Shown piece by piece: positions 57,060-64,000 of a stretch of DNA of 64,000 nt. A model generated the notes under the pieces. It had not been told where the DNA came from. It worked only from the letters and a program-made list of their open reading frames with translations, and searched no databases. The DNA is taken from assembly GCA_002803225.1 (NCBI GenBank), contig NXFV01001986.1, positions 62,001 to 126,000 of the forward strand, in the 5' to 3' direction. Each line of letters opens with the position of its first letter. Within the stretch, counting starts at the first letter, position 1. The stretch is from Gamarada debralockiae (Eukaryota > Ascomycota > Leotiomycetes > Helotiales > Hyphodiscaceae). A program made the translations under genes and the position numbers.

Positions 57060-58186
57060 ATGAAAGTCAAAGAGGAAGAGAGAGAGCGCCTCCGAATTCT
57101 CTACGCAAGAGTTCAAACCCGGGAGGATAATTTTGGTAAGATGACGAAATATGCACTGATATACGTGTACTCACTGCTGTAAGTTGAAAGCTACCCAGAA
57201 GGTTGGCCGCAGTTGGCAGCTTTTCAACACAACAACGACAACTTTGCCATTTTCAGACGATTCGGACTTGTCCACTGTCGTGTGCTAGTTCAACTGCAGG
57301 CTGAAATCGAACTCCTGCAGCAAAAGCTTTCCAATTTGGATCAGGCGGACGCGATAGATGGAGCACCGAATTCAGGGCGGCTCAGAACAGCTGAATATAA
57401 TGGGTCCTGCGACCCTGGTCAAAGGGATATCCTGAAGCAGCTGCAAGAAAAGCTGCTTCTGTATGGTGAGTGACATTCTTTACTATGATCCACCACTTAG
57501 GAGGATGCAATAGCTTATTCTAGAGATCATAAACACAGACTCTCTCTTATATTACGACAAAGGGCTGAGAGGTATGGACAAAGCTTCCAAGGCTGATTAT
57601 AGAAGTGTGTTACACTGGATTATGGGCAGTAAGCCACTCGGGGCAGGTCAGTACGACTGGATATTTCAGCCCGACGACTTCGTGCAACTCTCCAATATCG
57701 ATCGCTTTCGGTCGACAGTCCTCTCATCATTCCTTAAGGTCAGTTTAAACACCCTCAACGTGAATTTGTAATTGCTGAAATACATGTAGCGATTATTCCA
57801 AACTGATGAGCCACAAGATGGAACTGCGATCCAAGTCATTCACCAATATTCCGAATCCGGAGTTGCTGTCCTTGCAAGATTGCTCACCATCTTACTGACC
57901 GTCGGGATTCTCATAATTCCCGTCTTTTTGCTTCTCTGGATTCCCATGACGCGAGGCTGGATCTCTACAACAGTTTTGCTCTCTGTCTTGGCTTTCTCCA
58001 CATTCATGTCCTTGTTTACAAAGGCTGAGGTCCAAAGTGTTTTGGTCGGCACTGCTGCGTAAATTCTGTTTCCTACTGAGTACTGCGCAGTCTGCTGACA
58101 CTTCGGCCAGGTACTGCGCTGTTCTAGCTACGTTTCTGGGTAATACACACCCGGTTACGAGTGGTCACACCGGCACATCCACATAA
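57060..58186 (+). CDS. DUF6594 family membrane protein
   Basis: Five exons: 57060-57135, 57184-57465, 57524-57738, 57790-58058, 58111-58186; GT-AG introns, phases closing to 305 residues. The typical DUF6594 start is present: VESYPEGWPQLAAFQHNN then FAIFRRFGLVHCRVLVQLQA, followed by a coiled coil (EIELLQQKLSNLDQADAID) and LKQLQEKLLLY. A middle block reads ADYRSVLHWIMGSKPLGAG. Three C-terminal helices follow: LARLLTILLTVGILIIPVFL, WISTTVLLSVLAFSTFMSLF and AYCAVLATFLG. Intron 1 (48 bases) removes an in-frame TAA, which supports the model. A TATA-like box lies upstream. The family is abundant in moulds and of unknown function. This is the only clearly intact gene right of 50.4 kb. Confidence 0.88.
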
Positions 58187-59199
58187 TGAAGTTTCGAACG
58201 CTCCTGATGACATTTGTATTTCTTCAATTAAATATATTGATGGACATGGACATTGATCACACTTGTCTTAGTCTTGATGCATGATGTGCCTAGAGTTATG
58301 TGTTCCTGCCTTCTGACAATTATTTGCATCCTCCGTTTCTCTGCAAGGGCTTGCAGCTTCCTCCCAACGCCATCGGATTCTGGGGATGCAGAGCCTTGAT
58401 CCAGCAAACAGATGCAATGACTGAAACCTTTGTCTAGCATAAGCAGTTTCGCATATCTATCTCTCTTAGTGAGCACTGGTATCCTCGCACTCCAGAGATT
58501 TAGTTCAAAGTTCCATGACGTGACGATTTTGAACCCCTGAATTTTGGTGTTGGCTTGTGCTCCAAGCTGAGATGTAGGAGCACAGTGGTCTGGTCTGGTC
58601 ATTCTTTTCAACAGCTGATCAAATGTTTCCTATTGACTACTGGAGATTAGACAAAGGTTTGGAACTGTCAGAGAGAACTTCTCTGATCTCAATTGTAACC
58701 CTAAAACGCTAAAATCGCCTGCAGGATGGTCGAAAAATGAGCGCATTCACGTGACTTTGTCGCATTACTTGGAAACCTGCAAGTTTCTACATCTTTGGTC
58801 TTAAGGTTTCAAAACAATCATACTATGACTCCGGAGCTTAACTTCGGAGAGAAAGCGTTTGATTAAAGGGCATCTTACGACAAGTATTCCACCAGTACTC
58901 CGAGCACCGCAAAGTCGAACTCTCGGCACTCGAACTTCATGAACGTACCTCGGTACTCCGACCCCGACTTATAATATATGAACTCTTAATTTCCTTTTTA
59001 AATAGATATTATTAGAGAAACTAAATACCAGCTCTCTGTCTTTCGATCTCAATAGTCAAACGATGGATCAAGAAAGGGGCATGCTCAATGCCTCGTAAGA
59101 TGACTTTTGGCAAAATTAAAGAATGTCCCTGCTGACCAAGCCCAGGACTCTCCTTTCGAGACCTTGATTCGGTCCTTCAATTACATATAGTCTTGGGAC
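58187..59199. other. Intergenic region
   Basis: About 1 kb. A reverse frame at 58228-58604 (MTRPDHCAPTSQLGAQANTK) of about 125 codons shows no family. Around 58824-58965 the motif tactccg/cggagta recurs several times. Confidence 0.4.
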
Positions 59200-61300
59200 G
59201 CTGGTCCTTCATACAGTCTCGACCTAGTCCTTTGAATCACATTCTTAGAGCAATGAAATTTATCTGATCGATGTGAAGACGGGAAAGAGCATTGTCGTGG
59301 CAAATGATGAAAAAGCTAGCGAGCCGAACTAGCTCGGGATGGGCGGTTTGTTTGTATATTTGAACATTGAGGAAGAAAACTACCGCAGCTTGGTAGTCGG
59401 AGATGCGAAGGATCTCTCCAGGTACTCGTCTTACTTGTCTGAAGAACTGATCGTTCCAGCTGACGAATGAAGGACGTATGTCGCAGGTCATTTTGAGGGT
59501 CCGGTCTCAGGTCTCAGACCTAAAGTCCTGGATGACAATAGTATCGCATTTGTCGTATTTGGCGAAGCTCCTCCATCCGCATAATCTTTCGAACAATATC
59601 GCCAAACACTCAAATGAAAGACTTTACACTTCACTTCCTGTGCCACAATGGGCCTCTTACGTGACCAAAATTGGAAATTCAATCTTCTATGGCACTCTGA
59701 AGAAGAACAATGGACACTTCAAACTTGAGCCAAATGGCTCGACAAAATGCCCTTGAAAATCTTCCAAGTCTCGAGCCAGTACGATATCAGCAGAACTGGA
59801 ATTACTTCCATTTCGAAAGATCCCAAAGTCCATCCAGCATCTTCGCCAGCGTCGAATGTTTACTTCATTACTTTCTCGGACTTCGTGGAGGATGAACTAT
59901 CTCTAGCTCAGGAAATCAAAGTTCCAGGGCTCACGGTGCCAGCTCGTCACCTGTATTTTCAAATGATGGCAAGAGTCTCGCATTCCTAAAATGAAAGAAG
60001 CAGACTATGAAAGCAATAAGAATCGCTTCACTCTCATACCAAATGCCTCAGAGCGAGAAATTGTCATTAACTTCTTCGCTTCTAACGACAGCCCAGGCGC
60101 TTGGGATGGAAGTCCAAGTTGCATAACAGGGCGCAGCGACGGCAAGCAACACTCCGTCACAACAGAAGAGAGGCAAGATAAAACTGTTTAAGATTTCGGG
60201 AAGATCCAACGAACTCCCTGTGGCAAAAACGGACGAAGCTTGCATTTCTTCTGTGACAACTTCTGGAGAGGGCGAAACTCGGCTGTTCGTCACCAGTTCG
60301 ACCTTTATGGACAGCCCCCGATACACAATTCTCCATCCTTCGCTCGCCTCGCCACCAAAGATCTTGCATTAAAGTTCACCGTCCACAATCTCGTCTTCCC
60401 AAATATCGGAAATATAGTATCCCAGCAGGACGGGGAGAGAATCCAAGTTTTCGTGGTCAGGCCGTGGATTTCAACCCCCGCCAAAAAGTATCCACTCATA
60501 TTCCTCATCCACGGTAGCCCACAGTATGCTTGCGTGACGGATTTTCTATTGAAGGCATCTACAGCCCGTTGGTCTTTGCTGCAGCAGGCTACATCGTCTT
60601 CTTGGCCAAATCACGGAGAGCACAGGATATGGTCGGGCTTTCACCGATTCCATCTGTGGCCAATGGGGCGGTATCTTGACCTTGAAAACGGCTTCAAATA
60701 CGTCAAAGGGAATTTAGTATATGCCGATACCAAGAGGGCAGTGGCACTTGGAGGTAGCTGGGTGGATACATGATCAATTGGCTGGCCGGACAACCACTCG
60801 GAAAGGAGTTCAAGGCTCTGATGTGCGGCTGTGGAATTTTCAATACCAAGACTTTTGCATCCGCACCTGATAAAAGTTGGTTTCTGAAACATGACTTTGA
60901 GGGCCATTGGTGGGCGGAGGGCAAAACAGCGATTGAGAAATGGGATTTGAGCAGCTTTGTGAGCAATTGGACGACTCCGATGTTGGTGACTCATAACGAG
61001 AAGGACTTTAGACATCCGGTCACGGAGGGAGTGGCTGCTTTCAACGTCTTGCAGGAACGAGAAATCGAGAGTGTCTTTCTGAGGTTCGAGAATGAGGGAC
61101 ATATGGCAGTTCAACCGGAGAATATGCTCGTATTGTATGGGGAGATCTTTAGTCTCCTGAATCGTTTTGTTGGGACAGGGCGCTGCGGGAGCGAATGCAA
61201 CGTTCCAAGGGAGCTGTGTGGCGAGTGTTGGATGCTGCTGAGATCATGGTTTGTGAAGTGCCGTGTTTGTGAGGATGTTGCAATTGAAGAGGCGTAGACC
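59200..61300 (+). pseudogene. Decayed dipeptidyl-peptidase 5-like S9 peptidase
   Basis: Plus-strand pieces follow the fungal DPP5 (S9C, secreted prolyl-oligopeptidase type) order. VLDDNSIAFVVFGEAPPSA is at about 59527-59583, then LPVPQWASYVTKIGNSIFYG (about 59634-59693). YDISRTGITSISKDPKVHPA, KYPLIFLIHGSPQ (about 60487-60525) and GHRICGFHR-like out-of-frame pieces follow. NGFKYVKGNLVYADTKRAVA then leads to the active-site strand LGGSW near 60747-60761. There a one-base shift breaks the GGSWGGYMINW motif. The frame resumes at 60770 as MINWLAGQPLGKEFKALMCG and runs to HDFEGHWWAEG and RFENEGHMAVQPENMLV (catalytic-His region). Several stops lie between pieces, including within the propeller. No signal peptide survives. 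Confidence 0.8.
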
Positions 61301-61609
61301 GAGCTTGGGCACATATTTGTAAAGAGGTGAGATCGAGAAGATATATGAGGTATATTGGGGGAGATATATATTACGCACATTAAGTTCTAGAATTATGAGT
61401 CGTTGGCTTGCTGAAGCTTCGCCACGTCTTGATACACCAAGAATTCCACATCCTGTCCATCCTGCGCCACTTCCATGGTTTGCCTAGGCAGCGCCTCCTT
61501 CCATGTAGGGATCGTGAGGAGACTTTGATTCTATCAAATGTGTCTCCTTCGGCGATTTGACGCAGTGATCATGCGGACTTCGGACGTGCTTTTTCGTCAG
61601 GAACATTGG

Positions 61610-62770
61610 AGGCCACGTCTAAGAAACCTCCTCGCTGAGGTTGCGTGGTATTTTCGGCTCCTTCCCCAGACCACGTACACCTTATGATACGCATGGATGC
61701 TGCTGTCTGAGATGGATTTTCGAATATTCACGAGGTATACCTGTGCTCAAACTCTTATGCTTCGGCACCTTACAAATTATGGCAAGCAGACTTACCTCGA
61801 TCTGGTCCTTGCTCCAATGTAAAATTCGAGAGAATGGGCCCATACTGAAGCCAGACAGGCCTACAAGGCAATTTTCTTCCGACATAGCTCCCAATGCTTT
61901 CAAATGCTAGTCCTTTGGCCATGGGTTCATCGGCAGCTTGAACACACGCTCCTGGACATCTTCGAAACCAGCTTGCTCATACCATCTCTTCAGTGTGCGG
62001 GCAATTCTCAACGGTCTACTGGCTCTCGTGGCGGCCTCATCGCCAAAGTTCGTCCATTCCAAAAACCCCAGTTAGGTAGCATCGTTCCGTCGTCGCAGTA
62101 GGGAATTGACACTATTTCTTGTCTCTCCATGTATCCTCCAGGTTTTAGATAGTAGAATCCCTTCCGGATAATGTCCCGGAAATCTGTGAAGCAGCCTAAT
62201 AGTACTCTTGTACGTATGTAGTCGAAAGATGCTGAAGGTAATGCCCAATTATTTTCACCGGCATCATCGATGAAGAAATATATATTTTCGGGAACCCATG
62301 AAGGTTGAATGGGCGACAGATCTGTGCGTTGAATTTCGGCGTCAGTGAACTCATCGCCCATTTCTATTGCCCATAGACCTGTCCCAGTACCGATGTCCAA
62401 GATCCGCTTTAGATTTGAAAGACGTGCGAAGTAATTGCGATTTGAGAAGGTATGCTTTAGCATATCATATTAGAGGTCGAGCCGATCTCGTTCAGTCGGG
62501 TCGTTTGGAAAGTGGCAACCAAGTAGAAGTTAGCACTTCTTGACATGCGGATTGACGCGGGGGTAAATGTAAGTACTTCGTGCATGGTATCGATGATATG
62601 TGCGACCATTCTCAACGGGAAAGTCGTAGACGCTGTTGGTGACAGATTGGGATGAACTGCAAAGTATCAGTCTCGTATCTCTGTGAAACATCGCCTGGGA
62701 ACGAACTCGTCGTTGACTGGACTCCCAATTGTACAAGGGGACTAATGCAAAATATTGTCAGTAAAAACAC
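61610..62770 (-). pseudogene. Decayed LaeA-like SAM-dependent methyltransferase
   Basis: Reverse-strand pieces follow the fungal LaeA-like methyltransferase plan. SVTNSVYDFPVENGRTYHRY is at about 62645-62586, and PNDPTERDRLDL ends at a stop (about 62473). Motif I reads RILDIGTGTGLWAIEMGDEF, followed by DAEIQRTDLSPIQPSWVPEN, RKGFYYLKPGGYMERQEIV and DDGTMLPNWG. There a frame change leads to WTNFGDEAATRASRPLRIA, then RWYEQAGFEDVQERVFKLP and NPWPKD, a TAG, and LKALGAMSEENCLVGLSGFS. After a probable intron (about 61790-61738) the normal end VYLVNIRKS...HKVYVVWGR is still readable. At least two stops and one frameshift make it a pseudogene, though the SAM-binding loop is intact. Confidence 0.8.
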
Positions 62771-64000
62771 ATGAGAAGAGATGTAAGTACCCACTTCAGT
62801 AGATGTTCTGTGTAAATTTGTTGGTGAGCTGTGTGTCGTGTCCATTTTTGCAGGTTTCCGCCGAGTATTGAGATTTCCTGTGGTATTTCTTCACCTACCT
62901 CTCCGTCTTCAGTAGTCATGATAGATATTTGTGGCACTAGCACACCGCCTGGAATTCTGGAAAGTTGGGAAGTTTTCCATGAAGAAAATATTTCCGGATA
63001 CCAAAGATCGGGTATGGATTTCGATTTGTCAAAAGAGGAATAAACAACGCTGCGGTGTGCGTCCCAAGAGTGGACTCCGGGCCGGATGAACGTGCCCGAA
63101 TCTTCCCGCTGGAAACTGTGGGATTGGAAAGTTCCAGCACTTTGGTTAGCATCCCTGAACGTGCACATGAATGAGTAGTTGCTCCCTCCAACTGGGTGTT
63201 CTGAAGAGCCGATCTGTCCAATAATGAAGCTTTGTAAGGATAAATTTGGCTGGCCGAGCCTGCCAGGAAGAGAGGTCCATTTGAAGGCTTGAGCTGGAGC
63301 ATTTGGCTAGGTCATGCATAACCTACTGATGCGAAGAGGCCGAGATGGTTATCAATGTCGGAACATGAGGCGTTGAACACAGGGACGGACTCTGAGGAGA
63401 TATTCCGCCAGATGATTTGTAAACTGATCGCCAACGATGATACAGAGTGGTTTTGCATGGAAAGGCTGATTCCAGGAGAATCATATAGTTTTGGGGTCAG
63501 GAATACATGCCAGCTACGCAGGCCCCTTGCGATGTGCTCCCCTCTTCTGTGCTTCCGCCATTCGGCCACCTTTGTTGTCATCGGGAGGCACACCTAAAGT
63601 ATTCGATATCGAACGATGAGGCTGGTGAGAAAAAGGGTTTTCCATCGCGATGATGTCATCGAAATGTTGCTGAAGTTTCATGTCGAGGTTCCGCGAACAC
63701 GTTTGCGGGCGTAGTAAAATTTGCTGTTGGGTCGTCGCAGTCAGAACTGCCGGAGGAGCCCAGAACATCAAGCTGAGCAGGTCACACACCAACCCCTTTG
63801 AGTTGATGAGCTTCAAATCCTTAGATGGAAAAGATCTTGAAAATTTACACACACAATTCCCTCTCCCGGCATGAACTTTCCATAATTTCGGGCTCAGAAT
63901 CATGGGTGTATTTTTAGCCAATAGACGAGGTTTTTTAGTCATCAAAACATCACGCACGATGCAAATTTGATATATTGAAGAAAGGGTGCACTGATTTGAT
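62771..64000. other. Right-edge region with unassigned reverse-strand open frames
   Basis: Reverse frames at 63168-62758 (MCTFRDANQSAGTFQSHSFQ), 63302-62937 and 63957-63514 (contains NLDMKLQQHFDDIIAMENPF) are each over 110 codons and protein-like. They overlap in different frames and none matches a family I know. They may be exons or fragments of a decayed gene continuing past the right edge. Confidence 0.3.

Noticed and set aside
1..64000. CRISPR arrays, bacterial operons or phage genes
   Set aside because: No regularly spaced repeats were seen, and splicing signals and protein families are fungal throughout.

Overview
This window is nuclear DNA of a filamentous ascomycete (Pezizomycotina). 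Genes are broken by short GT-AG introns of about 45-85 bases. Clear orthologues of conserved ascomycete proteins are present (RPL10, RPL30, SPT16, a CDC50/LEM3 protein, a Sae2/CtIP protein, acid trehalase). The rest are families typical of moulds: a fungal rhodopsin-like (SAT4) membrane protein, HET, DUF7730, DUF6594 and LaeA-like proteins, and Tc1/mariner remnants. The style of the genes suggests Leotiomycetes or a relative, but that is an inference and no marker in the window settles it.

Layout. From 1 to 6.3 kb: the 5' part of a gene running off the left edge, two ribosomal protein genes in tandem (RPL10, RPL30) and a coiled-coil protein. From 6.3 to 13.5 kb: a doubtful membrane ORF, a decayed CxxCY-type gene, a SAT4-like seven-helix protein and a secreted alpha/beta hydrolase. 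From 13.5 to 17 kb: two decayed genes back to back, a HET-domain fragment and an ABCC transporter that has lost its nucleotide-binding domains. From 17 to 50.4 kb is mostly intact housekeeping or general-metabolism sequence: DUF7730, SPT16, CDC50-like, Sae2/CtIP, acid trehalase, ArfGAP, cupin, patatin-like, NmrA-like, a PAN-like secreted protein, and a divergent pair made of a 4,5-dihydroxyphthalate decarboxylase-like protein and an MFS transporter. A small patch at 41.2-42 kb holds broken pieces. From 50.4 kb to the right end is gene-poor, accessory-looking DNA: two dead Tc1/mariner transposases, one intact DUF6594 gene, and decayed genes for a dipeptidyl-peptidase-5-like S9 peptidase, a LaeA-like methyltransferase and an unknown protein.

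How the genes relate. Most neighbours have no obvious joint job, as usual in fungi. The best functional pairing is the head-to-head decarboxylase-like and MFS genes, whose shared 762-base promoter carries a CGG-N8-CCG palindrome. The two ribosomal protein genes share orientation. SPT16 acts in chromatin transcription and Sae2/CtIP in double-strand-break repair. CDC50-like and ArfGAP proteins both act in membrane traffic, but are not adjacent.

Gene structures were joined by hand from splice signals, reading-frame phase and family similarity. Where exon phases close exactly I give exon boundaries; where they do not I say so. I found no convincing new multi-gene system. The leading candidates for a second look are the decarboxylase/MFS pair, the patatin-like protein lacking its serine nucleophile, the 62-base duplication in the RPL30 leader, and the cluster of decayed genes at the right end.
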